From Rhizobium terrae (lineage in GTDB: Bacteria; Pseudomonadota; Alphaproteobacteria; Rhizobiales; Rhizobiaceae), in the NCBI RefSeq assembly GCF_003425685.1, contig NZ_QJKM01000027.1:1-48612 (forward strand): DNA of 48,612 bases, in the 5' to 3' direction. A program made the position numbers and the translations under genes. The notes below the pieces were generated by a model, which saw only the letters and a program-made list of their open reading frames with translations, made no database searches and was not told the origin of the DNA. The stretch's first letter is position 1, and each line of letters opens with the position of its first letter. Positions 34,363 to 42,677 of this stretch are shown here, in pieces.

Positions 34363-34435
34363 TGCCCTCGTCTTCGCCACAAACACTGCTATCTTGGAAG
34401 CTTGATTTGCGCCGCCACGACTGGAGACGGACCGC

Positions 34436-37114
34436 ATGAGCTTCATCCGCAAAGGTGCCTTTGAGTCGCATCCTGTGCTTGCGCGCCGTGTCGCGCTGAA
34501 ACGCTCCTTCGCACGGATCGTCCTGTTTTTCGAGCGTATCCTGCCGCTGCTCCTGCTGCCGCTCGGCATCGCGGCGCTGTTCCTCTCCGTCGCCTGGTTC
34601 GGCATTTTCCGCATCGCGCCGGATTGGGTACGCTGGGTTCTGGTCGGCGGTTTCGCCTTCGCCTTCGTCTATTCGCTCCTGCCGTTTACCCGGCTGCGCT
34701 GGCCGGCGGCCGCCGAGGCCGACCGGCTTCTGGAAGTCCGCAACAATCTGCCCCACCAACCGGTCGGTGTGCAGGAGGACGAACCTGCCTTCGAGACACC
34801 CTTTTCCCGTGCGCTCTGGAAGGAACACCAGATCCGCATGGCCGAGCGCATCGCGGCCCTCGATGCCGGCCTGCCGCAGCCGGATATCGCAAGGCACGAC
34901 CGTTTCGCACTCCGCGCCGTCCCCGCGCTTGTCTTCATCGTGGCGCTCGGCTACTCGTTCTCGAACGGTGGCGGCTCGCCGGCCGATGCTTTCCGCGAAG
35001 CGCCGCCCGCGCCGAGCGTCAATCCGGACCTGCGCATCGACGCCTGGCTGACGCCGCCTTCCTACACTGGCAGGGCGCCGGTCTTTCTGACGGGCAGAGA
35101 GGCGATGCCGGCAAGCGTCCACGCGGTCTCCGTTCCGCAGAATTCCGCCCTTACCGTGCGTGTCACGGGCGGCGAGGGCGGCGAAACGGTCGTCTTCACG
35201 CCCAAAGCCGATGGCCAGGCGATTACGCTGATGACCGAAGAGGCGAAGAAGGCAGCCGAAGCGGCGGCAACCCAGCCGCAGCAGAAGGCTGGCCAGCAGC
35301 CCGCCCCACCGCAGCAGGCGAACCAGCCTCTGCCGCCGCGCACCTATGCGCTGAATGTCGGTGAAAGCGGCAGCCTGACCACCAACGGACAGACCTGGAC
35401 CTTCGAGATCATCCCCGATCGTCCGCCGGAGATTGGCTTCGACGGCCAGCCGCGTCCTTCCGTCAACGGGGCGCTGGAGATCGGCTTTACCGGCAAGGAC
35501 GATTACGGCATCCGCGAGGCCCATGCCCTGATCGAGCCGGTCGGCCAACAGGATCCGCAGGCGACGCCGCTCTATCCGCTGCCGGAGTATCGGTTGGACC
35601 TCCCGCGCCAGAAGGGCAACGAGGTCAAGGGCGTGACGAGCCGCAACCTCGTCGAGCATCCGCTGGCCGGCAAGCGGGTCAGGATCACGCTCGTCGCCAA
35701 GGATGGCGCCGGACAGACCGGACGCAGCCCGCCGCACGAAATGGTGCTGCCCTCACGCGGCTTTTCCGAGCCACTGGCCGCCGCCGTTGCCGAAGAACGG
35801 CAGGTCTTTGCGCTCGATACCCGCCAGATGCCCCGCGCCATCGCGCTCAACGAAGCCTTGGCGCTCAGGCCGGACGAGACCATTCCGAACCTCAGCCATT
35901 TCCTGCTGATCCGTTCGGCTCTCGGCCGGATGCAACTGGCCCGCACGGACGAACAGCTCAAGAACACGGCCGATTATCTCTGGGAAATCGCCCTCGGCAT
36001 CGAGGACGGCGACCTTTCGCAGGCCGAGAAACGGCTGCGGGATGCCCAGCGCAATTTGGCCGAGGCGCTCCGCAACAATGCCTCCGATCAGGAGATCGCC
36101 AAGCTGATGAAGGAACTGCGTGAGGCCATGCAGGAGTTCATGAACGAACTGGCCCAACGGATGCAGAACGCGCCGCAGGCGCAGAACAACATGCAGGCGC
36201 AGAACGTCATCCGCCAGCGCGATCTGCAGAACATGATGGACCAGATCGAAAACCTCGCCCGCTCCGGCAATCGCGATGCGGCCCAGCAGATGCTCAACGA
36301 ACTGCAGCGGATGATGAACAATCTGCAGGCCGGCAGGCCGCAGCGCGGCCAGCAGAGCCAGCAGCAGAACAGCCAGATGCGCCAGCAGATCGACAGGCTC
36401 GGCGAGATCATGCAGGAACAGCAGCGGCTGATGGACCAGACGTTCAAGCTCGACCAGGCTCTGCGCGACCGCATGCAGCGCGGCGACCCGAACCAGCGGC
36501 AGCAGGGGCAGCAAGGCGAACAACAGCAAGGTCAGCAACAGCAGCAGGGTCAGCAAGGGCAGCAGAATACCGACCAGATGACCGCCGAACAGCTTCGCGA
36601 AGCGCTGAAGAACCTGCGCGCCCAGCAGGAAGGGCTCGGCAAGAAACTGGAAGAGCTGCAGAAGGGCCTCAAGGAGCTCGGCATGCAGCCCAGCGAAGGG
36701 TTCGGCAAGGCGCAGAACGAGATGGGCAATGCCGGCAAGGCGCTCGGCGAAGGCCAGGGCGAACAGGCCGTACAGGGCCAGGGCAATGCGCTCAACGCGC
36801 TGCGTCAGGGCGCCCAGAACATGATGCAGCAGATGATGCAGGCCATGCAGCAGGGCCAGGGCCAACAGCAAGGCCAGGGACGCGATGGCCAGGGCGAGAA
36901 CATGACCTCGCAGGGAGGCCAGAACGGCCGCGATCCTCTCGGCCGTCCGCGCGCGACATCCGGCCCGGATTTCGGCGATCAGGTGAAGGTGCCCGACGAG
37001 ATCGACGTGCAGCGCGCCCGCGAAATCCTGGAAGCGATCCGCGAAAAGCTCGGCAACGCGCTGTCGGGCGAGGCCGAGCGGCGGTACCTGGAGCGGCTGC
37101 TGGAGATCAGGTAG
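34436..37114 (+). CDS. TIGR02302 family protein with Gln-rich C-terminal half
   Basis: An 892-residue protein of the TIGR02302 group, restricted to alphaproteobacteria and without known function. Two hydrophobic segments near the N-terminus (LPLLLLPLGIAALFLSVAWF and a following helix) and one near residue 160 anchor it. A beta-rich exported region carries WLTPPSYTGRAPVFLTG, then FTGKDDYGIREAHALI, a DUF4175-type repeat. From about residue 560 to 830 it is low complexity, rich in Gln, Asn and Met with heptad-like runs (QQGQQGEQQQGQQQQQGQQG), and predicted coiled or disordered. The C-terminus is a folded-looking helical tail (RAREILEAIREKLGNALSGE). An envelope scaffold role is a guess. It is 135 bases after lysA. 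Confidence 0.88.
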   Translation: MSFIRKGAFESHPVLARRVALKRSFARIVLFFERILPLLLLPLGIAALFLSVAWFGIFRIAPDWVRWVLVGGFAFAFVYSLLPFTRLRWPAAAEADRLLEVRNNLPHQPVGVQEDEPAFETPFSRALWKEHQIRMAERIAALDAGLPQPDIARHDRFALRAVPALVFIVALGYSFSNGGGSPADAFREAPPAPSVNPDLRIDAWLTPPSYTGRAPVFLTGREAMPASVHAVSVPQNSALTVRVTGGEGGETVVFTPKADGQAITLMTEEAKKAAEAAATQPQQKAGQQPAPPQQANQPLPPRTYALNVGESGSLTTNGQTWTFEIIPDRPPEIGFDGQPRPSVNGALEIGFTGKDDYGIREAHALIEPVGQQDPQATPLYPLPEYRLDLPRQKGNEVKGVTSRNLVEHPLAGKRVRITLVAKDGAGQTGRSPPHEMVLPSRGFSEPLAAAVAEERQVFALDTRQMPRAIALNEALALRPDETIPNLSHFLLIRSALGRMQLARTDEQLKNTADYLWEIALGIEDGDLSQAEKRLRDAQRNLAEALRNNASDQEIAKLMKELREAMQEFMNELAQRMQNAPQAQNNMQAQNVIRQRDLQNMMDQIENLARSGNRDAAQQMLNELQRMMNNLQAGRPQRGQQSQQQNSQMRQQIDRLGEIMQEQQRLMDQTFKLDQALRDRMQRGDPNQRQQGQQGEQQQGQQQQQGQQGQQNTDQMTAEQLREALKNLRAQQEGLGKKLEELQKGLKELGMQPSEGFGKAQNEMGNAGKALGEGQGEQAVQGQGNALNALRQGAQNMMQQMMQAMQQGQGQQQGQGRDGQGENMTSQGGQNGRDPLGRPRATSGPDFGDQVKVPDEIDVQRAREILEAIREKLGNALSGEAERRYLERLLEIR

Positions 37115-37159
37115 AAGGCTGGAAGCCGGCTTGGACGCCCGCCGCAATGCGTTTTGCCG

Positions 37160-37206
37160 CCGAATCCAGGCTTTCGGGTATTGTGGCTTGACCCGAGCAT
37201 CCAGAC
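37160..37206. repeat. Degenerate copy of the TCCTCGGGTCAAGCCC-type repeat
   Basis: The gap between the convergent TIGR02302 and cpdR-like genes contains GGCTTTCGGGT and GGCTTGACCCGAGCATCC. These match the arms of the inverted repeat at 8425-8584 in form and orientation. It is a third likely relict of that family. Confidence 0.4.
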
Positions 37207-37231
37207 AAGGCCAGGGGAAGCCTGAAGGCCC

Positions 37232-37609
37232 TTACGCCGCCCGCGGGCTACCTGCCGACAACGCCGCAGCCACCGCGCGCCGGATATCCGGCAGGGCGAA
37301 GGGTTTTTGCACCACGTCGACGATCTTGGCCGAAAGGTCGTCGGCGCGCTCGCGCTGTTCGGCATAACCGGTCATCAGCAGGATCTTGAGGTCCGGAAAC
37401 CTGGCGGATGCCTTGTGCACCAGTTCGATCCCATCCATGACGGGCATGCGGATATCCGAAAGCAGCAGGTCGAAAGGCCCCTGGTTCAGCTTTTCAAGAC
37501 CTTCAGCGCCATCGCCGGCCTCATGGGTCTCATGACCATCGAGACGAAGCGCCCGCGCCACGAACATGCGAAGCGAATCCTCGTCCTCGGTAATCAGGAT
37601 CTTTGCCAT
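37232..37609 (-). CDS. cpdR: CpdR-type single-domain response regulator
   Basis: A 125-residue receiver-only protein. The acidic pocket is EDED at residues 8-11, the phospho-acceptor is Asp52 in LLLSDIRMPVMDG, the switch threonine is Thr80 (LLMTGYAEQRERAD) and the conserved lysine is Lys102 (VQKPF). The opening MAKILITEDEDSLRMFVARAL and the EQRERA block closely match CpdR. In Caulobacter and Sinorhizobium, unphosphorylated CpdR guides ClpXP to degrade cell-cycle regulators. The CckA-ChpT phosphorelay partners are not in the window. Rhizobia often carry two CpdR paralogues, and I cannot tell which this is. The ATG at 37609 follows GGGGAG; an ATG at 37618 is an alternative. Confidence 0.87.
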   Translation of the reverse strand: MAKILITEDEDSLRMFVARALRLDGHETHEAGDGAEGLEKLNQGPFDLLLSDIRMPVMDGIELVHKASARFPDLKILLMTGYAEQRERADDLSAKIVDVVQKPFALPDIRRAVAAALSAGSPRAA

Positions 37610-37724
37610 AGCGATCATCGCTCCCCGTCTTGTTTCATATCGGGAGCAAATCATCAGAGTTTCGTTGTCGAGGAGTAAATGGCGCCCTCTGCAGGGCAAC
37701 CATGGTTAACGTCTCGTGATCGGA

Positions 37725-38267
37725 TCACGCATCGCCGGTCACGACACCGACGAACGGCAGCTCGCGAAAAGCGTAGGCGACATCCATCCCGTAGCCGACC
37801 ACGAAATAGTCGGGGCATTCGAAACCGACATAATCCGCCTCCAGCTCTTCCTTACGCTTGACGCTCTTGTCGAGCAGCACGGCGATCGAGACGTTGCGGG
37901 CGCCGCGCTCGTAGAGCATTTCCTTGGCGAATTTCAGCGTGCGGCCGGATTCCAGAATGTCGTCTATCAGCAGGACGTCACGATCCTTCACGTCGCTGTC
38001 GATGTCCTTGACGATGCGCACACCCTGCGAAACGGTGCCCGCACCGTAGCTTGAAAGCGTGATGAATTCCACTTCCGGCGCGAGGCCGACGTCGTGCAGC
38101 GCCCTCAGGAGATCCGCCGCGAAAATGAACGAGCCTTTGAGGATGGCAATAACCAGCAGGTCCTTGGTAGGACCGGCGGCGATCCTCGCGGCCATGTCGC
38201 GATTGCGCTCGGCAATCTGTTCGGCGGTATAGAGCGGCTCAATGGTCTTGCCGCGTACGACGGGCAT
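37725..38267 (-). CDS. hpt: Hypoxanthine phosphoribosyltransferase
   Basis: A 180-residue type I phosphoribosyltransferase that salvages hypoxanthine and guanine with PRPP. The PRPP motif VLLIDDILESGRTL is at residues 98-111. The N-terminal loop AILKGSFIFAADLLR and the flexible-loop SSYGAGTVSQG are characteristic, and FECPDYFVVGYGMDVAYAFRELPFVGV is the base-binding C-terminus. GCAGGAGAACC before the ATG at 38267 sets the start; a longer frame adds 13 residues with no support. It is downstream of the DUF3426-like gene on the same strand, with about 60 bases between. Confidence 0.95.
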   Translation of the reverse strand: MPVVRGKTIEPLYTAEQIAERNRDMAARIAAGPTKDLLVIAILKGSFIFAADLLRALHDVGLAPEVEFITLSSYGAGTVSQGVRIVKDIDSDVKDRDVLLIDDILESGRTLKFAKEMLYERGARNVSIAVLLDKSVKRKEELEADYVGFECPDYFVVGYGMDVAYAFRELPFVGVVTGDA

Positions 38268-38330
38268 GAGGTTCTCCTGCGTGTCCGTAAAATCCGGCGA
38301 TACCACGAACCGCGGAAAAATAGAAAGGCC

Positions 38331-38987
38331 TCATGCGCCGCGCTCGGTGAAGGAAAGCCGCAGATCCGGCAGTTTTCCACCGGGCTGCGGCACGCGGGCG
38401 GAAAAACCATGGCTCTGGCGACCTGCGATGGCGGCAACCGGCGGCGTGATCAAGGTCGTCGTCAGCAGCTCTTCGCCGGCCAGCAGATCGGCACGGATCG
38501 CAGGCATCGAAAGCCGCGCATCGCTGCGGTTTTCGACGATGCCGTTGATCAGCAGGACCCGCATCCCGTTGGCATCTTGCGGCGTCATGGTGACATGGGT
38601 GATGTCGAGGGCCTGCCCCACGTCCGCCGTCTGCGTTCCGCTGAAGAGAAATGAGAAGCCGCCGGCAACCGTGAAGACCAGCACAAAGACCATTGCCACG
38701 ACAGCGGAGAAGAAGTCCGCCGAAAGCCGCATCAGGGCCCGCTCGCCGGCCGCCAGCATCCGCTCCAGAAAGGATTTCTTGACGCCGGCCGTCGTAAAGG
38801 GCCTGCGGCGATTGTCGTTGTGGGAGGGGCGATGAGCCCGGCGGGAAACATCACCTATCGTGACGAACTGGGCATCGACCACTTCGCCGCGCGGCCGCCG
38901 CGTCCGTTGCACCCTGCCGGAAGCGTCCGGCGGCAGGATGTCCATCCGGATGACGGGCTTGCCCTGCGAGGTGCGGAAGGTGCTCAT
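38331..38987 (-). CDS. DUF3426-like membrane protein lacking the MJ0042 zinc finger
   Basis: A 218-residue protein with a polar N-terminal domain of about 110 residues. One transmembrane helix (FFSAVVAMVFVLVFTVAGGFSFLF) follows. The beta-type C-terminal domain (LDITHVTMTPQDANGMRVLLINGIVENRSD, then RQSHGFSARVPQPGG) resembles the periplasmic domain of DUF3426 proteins. Many relatives start with a CxxC zinc finger, which is absent here. The gene is divergent from ftsE, its usual alphaproteobacterial neighbour. The start ATG at 38987 follows AAGAGGGCC; a frame open upstream to 39323 covers the promoter region and is not used. Confidence 0.7.
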   Translation of the reverse strand: MSTFRTSQGKPVIRMDILPPDASGRVQRTRRPRGEVVDAQFVTIGDVSRRAHRPSHNDNRRRPFTTAGVKKSFLERMLAAGERALMRLSADFFSAVVAMVFVLVFTVAGGFSFLFSGTQTADVGQALDITHVTMTPQDANGMRVLLINGIVENRSDARLSMPAIRADLLAGEELLTTTLITPPVAAIAGRQSHGFSARVPQPGGKLPDLRLSFTERGA

Positions 38988-39117
38988 GAGGCCCTCTTCG
39001 GCCCGTTTTCCCCTGTCTTCGGGATTGCGGGCATTGAAACGAATCCCGCTCAGTCGTAAATTCAAATGGTTAACACTTCGCAAACATGGCCTGAAATTAG
39101 CCCTTTTCCGCGGGTGG

Positions 39118-39132
39118 TTTACCCTTCGTTTA
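39118..39132 (+). promoter_or_regulatory. TTTA-N7-TTTA direct repeat in the ftsE upstream region
   Basis: GTTTACCCTTCGTTTACC holds two TTTACCC elements with the second TTTA seven bases after the first. This loosely resembles the CtrA box (TTAA-N7-TTAA) used for cell-cycle promoters in alphaproteobacteria. It departs from consensus at one base per half site. It lies about 60 bases before the ftsE start. Confidence 0.25.
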
Positions 39133-39193
39133 CCCGTGTCGTTAAGAGATAGCGACGCCAGAGAGTTCTCCAGAGTCAGGACTGGGTCATCCG

Positions 39194-39853
39194 TTGATTC
39201 ATTTTGAAAATGTCGGTCTGCGCTACGGGATGGGCCCGGAGATCCTCCGGGATATGACCTTCGATATCCCGAAACGCTCCTTCCAGTTCCTGACGGGACC
39301 GTCGGGCGCCGGCAAGACGACATTGCTGCGCCTGCTTTTCATGTCGCTGCATCCGACGCGGGGGATCATTCGCATGTTCGGCCGCGACTTGTCGCAGATC
39401 CCGCGAGCCGAACTGCCGATGCTGCGCCGGCGTGTCGGCATCGTCTTTCAGGATTTTCGCCTCCTCGAACACCTGACCACCTACGAAAACGTCGCCCTGC
39501 CGCTGCGTGTGCGTGGCAAGGAGGAAAGCTCGTATCGCAGTGACGTGATCGAGCTTCTGAAATGGGTGGGTCTCGGCGAGCGCATCAACGTGCTGCCGCC
39601 TGTCCTTTCCGGCGGGGAAAAGCAGCGGGCGGCCATCGCCCGCGCCCTGATGGATCGCCCCGAAATCCTGCTTGCGGACGAACCGACCGGCAATGTCGAT
39701 CCGCCGATGGCGCGGCGACTGCTCAATCTCTTCCTGGAACTCAACCGGCTGGGCACGGCGGTCGTGATCGCCACCCACGATCTCGGGCTGATGGACCAGG
39801 TGGATGCCCGGCGGATGATCCTTACCGAAGGGCGGCTCGACATCTATGAATGA
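39194..39853 (+). CDS. ftsE: Cell division ATP-binding protein FtsE
   Basis: FtsE is the ATPase of the FtsEX complex, which activates cell-wall hydrolases at the division site. The 219-residue ABC protein has Walker A GPSGAGKTT at residues 35-43, the Q-loop IVFQDFRLLEHLTTYENVALPL, the signature LSGGEKQRAAIARAL and Walker B ILLADEPTGNVDPP. The start is TTG at 39194, which restores the normal IHFENVGLRYG N-terminus. It overlaps ftsX by eight bases. Confidence 0.95.
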   Translation: MIHFENVGLRYGMGPEILRDMTFDIPKRSFQFLTGPSGAGKTTLLRLLFMSLHPTRGIIRMFGRDLSQIPRAELPMLRRRVGIVFQDFRLLEHLTTYENVALPLRVRGKEESSYRSDVIELLKWVGLGERINVLPPVLSGGEKQRAAIARALMDRPEILLADEPTGNVDPPMARRLLNLFLELNRLGTAVVIATHDLGLMDQVDARRMILTEGRLDIYE

Positions 39854-40910
39854 GGCAAGCCGTCCGAAAGCCTCCAAGGCTGCGAAATCACCGAAAACGC
39901 CGGCGAAGGAACCGAAGGCTCCGTCGCCCGCCGCACAGCAGCCATCGCGCCGGACCGAAATGCGGGTGCGGCCGACCGCGCCGATCCTGCCTCCCTCCAA
40001 CATTCAGGGCAATGCGCTGATGGTGGTGATCGCCATCATGGCCTTCCTCGCCTGCCTGACGCTCGGCGCCGTCAGCATGGTGCGCGCCACCGCGGCAAGC
40101 TGGCAGAGCCAGATTTCCCGCGAGATCACCATCCAGATCAAGCCCGACGACGGGCTCGACATGGATGCGGCGCTCAAGAAGGCGCGTGACCTGGCGCTCA
40201 CCTTCGTCGGCACGCGCGAGGGCACGATCATGGACGAGGATGCCACGGCGCGCCTGCTCGAACCATGGCTCGGCGCCGGACTGAACCTCGACGATCTGCC
40301 CGTGCCGCGTCTCGTCATCGTCACGATAGACGAGAAGAACCCGCCGGATTTTGCCGCCATGCGCGATCTGCTGAAGAGCGAGATCCCGCAGGCATTCCTC
40401 GACGACCACCGCACCTGGGTGGACCGGCTCGTCTCCATGGCCCACACCACGGTGCTGATCGGCACCGGAATTCTGGTGCTGGTCTTCACGGCCATGATCC
40501 TGACGGTCATCTTCGCAACGCGCGGGGCGCTTTCGGGAAACCGCCATATCGTCGAGGTGCTGCATTTCGTCGGCGCAGAAAGCTCCTTCGTGGCGGGAGA
40601 ATTCCAGAGGCATTTCCTGAAGATCAGCATCAAAGGTTCGGCCGCCGGCGGGGCACTTGCGGCCGCGCTGTTCGCTGCGGCCAACGTCTGGCAGGCGAAT
40701 TCGCTGGCGACGCCGGAAAGCGACCAGGCAGCCGCGCTGTTCGGCTCTTTCACGATCGGCATCACCGGTTATCTCGGTATCTTCGCCACCATGGTCGTAA
40801 TCGCGCTTCTGACCACGCTGACCGCCCGCTTCACCGTCATGCGCACGATCGACGAGATCGACCTCATCCGCTCCGATCCGGCCCGATCCGATGGGCTGTC
40901 AGCTTCTTGA
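39846..40910 (+). CDS. ftsX: Cell division membrane protein FtsX
   Basis: The membrane partner of FtsE, 354 residues. It has a Lys/Pro/Ala-rich cytoplasmic N-terminus of about 50 residues, then one helix (ALMVVIAIMAFLACLTLGAVSM). A periplasmic domain (AASWQSQISREITIQIKPDDG onwards) with the family fold follows. Three further helices (TTVLIGTGILVLVFTAMILTVIFATR, GSAAGGALAAALFAAANVW, GITGYLGIFATMVVIALLTTL) complete it. The helix layout is standard for FtsX. It overlaps ftsE at the ATG, so both are translated together. It begins the run toward ydcF-like and plsC. Confidence 0.93.
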   Translation: MNEASRPKASKAAKSPKTPAKEPKAPSPAAQQPSRRTEMRVRPTAPILPPSNIQGNALMVVIAIMAFLACLTLGAVSMVRATAASWQSQISREITIQIKPDDGLDMDAALKKARDLALTFVGTREGTIMDEDATARLLEPWLGAGLNLDDLPVPRLVIVTIDEKNPPDFAAMRDLLKSEIPQAFLDDHRTWVDRLVSMAHTTVLIGTGILVLVFTAMILTVIFATRGALSGNRHIVEVLHFVGAESSFVAGEFQRHFLKISIKGSAAGGALAAALFAAANVWQANSLATPESDQAAALFGSFTIGITGYLGIFATMVVIALLTTLTARFTVMRTIDEIDLIRSDPARSDGLSAS

Positions 40911-40974
40911 ACCGGACATCTTACCCCTATAGTCTGGCCCTGTTCTCGCCACGAATCTCCGGCTATGGACAGTC

Positions 40975-41706
40975 ATGACACCGGCCAAGTTGACACCCGA
41001 AGATGGATCGGATCGCGATGCGCGAACTGCGTCGGGTGGTCTGTTTTCGCGCAAGGGCTGGCTGCGATGGACGGCACGACGCATGATCATGGCCTCCGTC
41101 CTCACTCTCGCGCTGCTGTTTGGCGGTTTCCTTTGGTTCGCCAATGCGGTGACCTCACTGAAGGCGCCGGACGGGGTGAAGGCCGATGCGATCGTCGTCC
41201 TGACCGGCGGTTATCTGCGCGTCGAACAGGCGCTCGGGCTTCTGCGTGACGGCGCCGGACAACGGCTCCTGATTTCCGGAGCGCACCCTTCCACCACGCC
41301 GACGCAGATCCGCAAGGTCACCCAGGCCTCGCCGGACCTTTTCGCTTGCTGCGTCGATATCGGCTACGACGCGATCGACACGATCGGCAATGCCAACGAG
41401 ATCACCCGCTGGATCCATGACCATGGCTATCGGTCCGTTCTGGTGGTGACCAACAACTACCACATGCTGCGCAGCCTGCACGAACTGCGCCGCGCCGACC
41501 CGAAGACCGAGTTCATCCCCTATCCGGTGATCAATTCCGATCTCACCCGCAAGGCCTGGTTTACCGAACCGGACGTCCTTCGCACCATGCTTTCGGAATA
41601 CGGCAAGGTCGTGCTGGCGACCGTGCGCGACTGGCTCGGCATCGAACGCGGGACTGGGCTGCGCACCGAAGATGCCCCGAAAGCGGCGGCCAAGCCTCAA
41701 GGCTAG
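40975..41706 (+). CDS. YdcF/SanA-like DUF218 protein
   Basis: A 243-residue membrane-anchored protein with one N-terminal helix (MIMASVLTLALLFGGFLWFANAV), then a DUF218 domain. The domain has KADAIVVLTGGYLRVEQALGLLRDG, ISGAHPSTT, TIGNANEITRWI and VVTNNYHMLRSLHELRRA. DUF218 proteins such as SanA and YdcF act at the envelope, affecting barrier function or polysaccharide metabolism; the chemistry is not settled. It follows ftsX after 64 bases and precedes plsC, an arrangement conserved in alphaproteobacteria. A -10-like TATAGT precedes it. Confidence 0.88.
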   Translation: MTPAKLTPEDGSDRDARTASGGLFSRKGWLRWTARRMIMASVLTLALLFGGFLWFANAVTSLKAPDGVKADAIVVLTGGYLRVEQALGLLRDGAGQRLLISGAHPSTTPTQIRKVTQASPDLFACCVDIGYDAIDTIGNANEITRWIHDHGYRSVLVVTNNYHMLRSLHELRRADPKTEFIPYPVINSDLTRKAWFTEPDVLRTMLSEYGKVVLATVRDWLGIERGTGLRTEDAPKAAAKPQG

Positions 41707-41729
41707 AAAGTCCCTCCAGTACCGTCAGT

Positions 41730-41748
41730 CGCCACAAGGCGCTTTTTT
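41730..41748 (+). terminator. Weak Rho-independent terminator before plsC
   Basis: CGCC at 41730-41733 and GGCG at 41738-41741 pair around the loop ACAA, followed by C and a run of six T. The stem is only four pairs, so termination may be partial. Confidence 0.4.
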
Positions 41749-41798
41749 CAGGACGCGATCTCGTGTAGGCAACGCCTGTCCAGAAGGAATTCCTGTTC

Positions 41799-42590
41799 AT
41801 GCTGCTCCTGCGTTCGGTTCTTTTCAACACGGCGTTTTATACGAACATCATCGTGCGAATGATCGTGCTGTCGCCGTTCTATTTTCTGTTGCCGCGCAAG
41901 GCCGCCTACCGCATTCCCAAGGATTGGGCAGCCTCCAACAACTGGCTGATGGCCAAGATCGTCGGCGCGACGTTCGAAATCGAGGGTATGGAGAATATCC
42001 CCGAGGGCGGCTGCATCTTCGCGCCCAAGCACCAATCGGCCTGGGACACGTTCGCACTGCTGCCCTATCAGCGCGACCCGGTCTATATCCTGAAGCGGGA
42101 GCTGATGTGGATCCCGCTGTTCGGCTGGTATGTGGCCAAGCAGCGGATGATCCCGGTCAATCGCGGCGCCCGCGGCAAGGTCATGGTCGATGTCATGACC
42201 CGCACGAAGGAGGAGATGGCCGCCGGCCGGCAGCTCATCATCTATCCGGAAGGAACCCGCCGGCCACCTGGCGCGGAGCCGCAATATCGTTACGGTATCG
42301 CCCGCATCTACCGCGACATCGAAGTGCCCGTCGTGCCGGTCGTCGCCCATTGGGGGCTGTTCTGGGGTCGCCGCAAGCTCGTCAAGCAGCCCGGCCACTT
42401 CAAGGTGCGCATCCTGCCGCCCATCGCGCCCGGCATGGATCCGGACGCATTTTATGCGCATCTAGTAGAGACGCTCGAAAGAGAGAGCGACAAGCTCCTC
42501 GTCGAGACGGTCGCAGCCAATCCGCATCTGCCCCTGCCGCCGACCGCAGCGAAGCGGCTTGCGGAGCTGAAGGCTCAGACGGCGGCCTGA
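41799..42590 (+). CDS. plsC: 1-acyl-sn-glycerol-3-phosphate acyltransferase
   Basis: PlsC acylates lysophosphatidic acid to phosphatidic acid at the inner membrane. The 263-residue protein has the catalytic HX4D motif as His78-Gln-Ser-Ala-Trp-Asp83. MIPVNRGARGK, IIYPEGTRRPPG (binding the glycerol phosphate) and VPVVPVVAHWGLFW, the four conserved acyltransferase blocks, follow in order. An N-terminal hydrophobic helix anchors it. AGAAGGA before the ATG supports the start. It is the last gene of the ftsEX-ydcF-plsC run. Confidence 0.95.
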   Translation: MLLLRSVLFNTAFYTNIIVRMIVLSPFYFLLPRKAAYRIPKDWAASNNWLMAKIVGATFEIEGMENIPEGGCIFAPKHQSAWDTFALLPYQRDPVYILKRELMWIPLFGWYVAKQRMIPVNRGARGKVMVDVMTRTKEEMAAGRQLIIYPEGTRRPPGAEPQYRYGIARIYRDIEVPVVPVVAHWGLFWGRRKLVKQPGHFKVRILPPIAPGMDPDAFYAHLVETLERESDKLLVETVAANPHLPLPPTAAKRLAELKAQTAA

Positions 42591-42616
42591 TCGCTGTCGA
42601 TTCCTTATTGCTCATT

Positions 42617-42661
42617 GCCCCTCGCCCTACCCCCGAAAGTGCCGGAAGGCGGATGAGGGGC
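42617..42661. repeat. Palindromic intergenic repeat after plsC
   Basis: GCCCCTC at 42617-42623 is the reverse complement of GAGGGGC at 42655-42661. The core contains CCCTACCCCCGAAAGTGCC. It resembles a short repeat that I recall from rhizobial intergenic sequences. Placed between two convergent genes, it could also act in termination. Confidence 0.45.
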
Positions 42662-42677
42662 GAGTGCCATCACCGCA

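Noticed and set aside
36150..36910. The CAG/CAA-rich tract as a DNA repeat or CRISPR-like array
   Set aside because: It is in frame within the TIGR02302 gene and encodes a Gln-rich protein segment without regular unit length or spacers.
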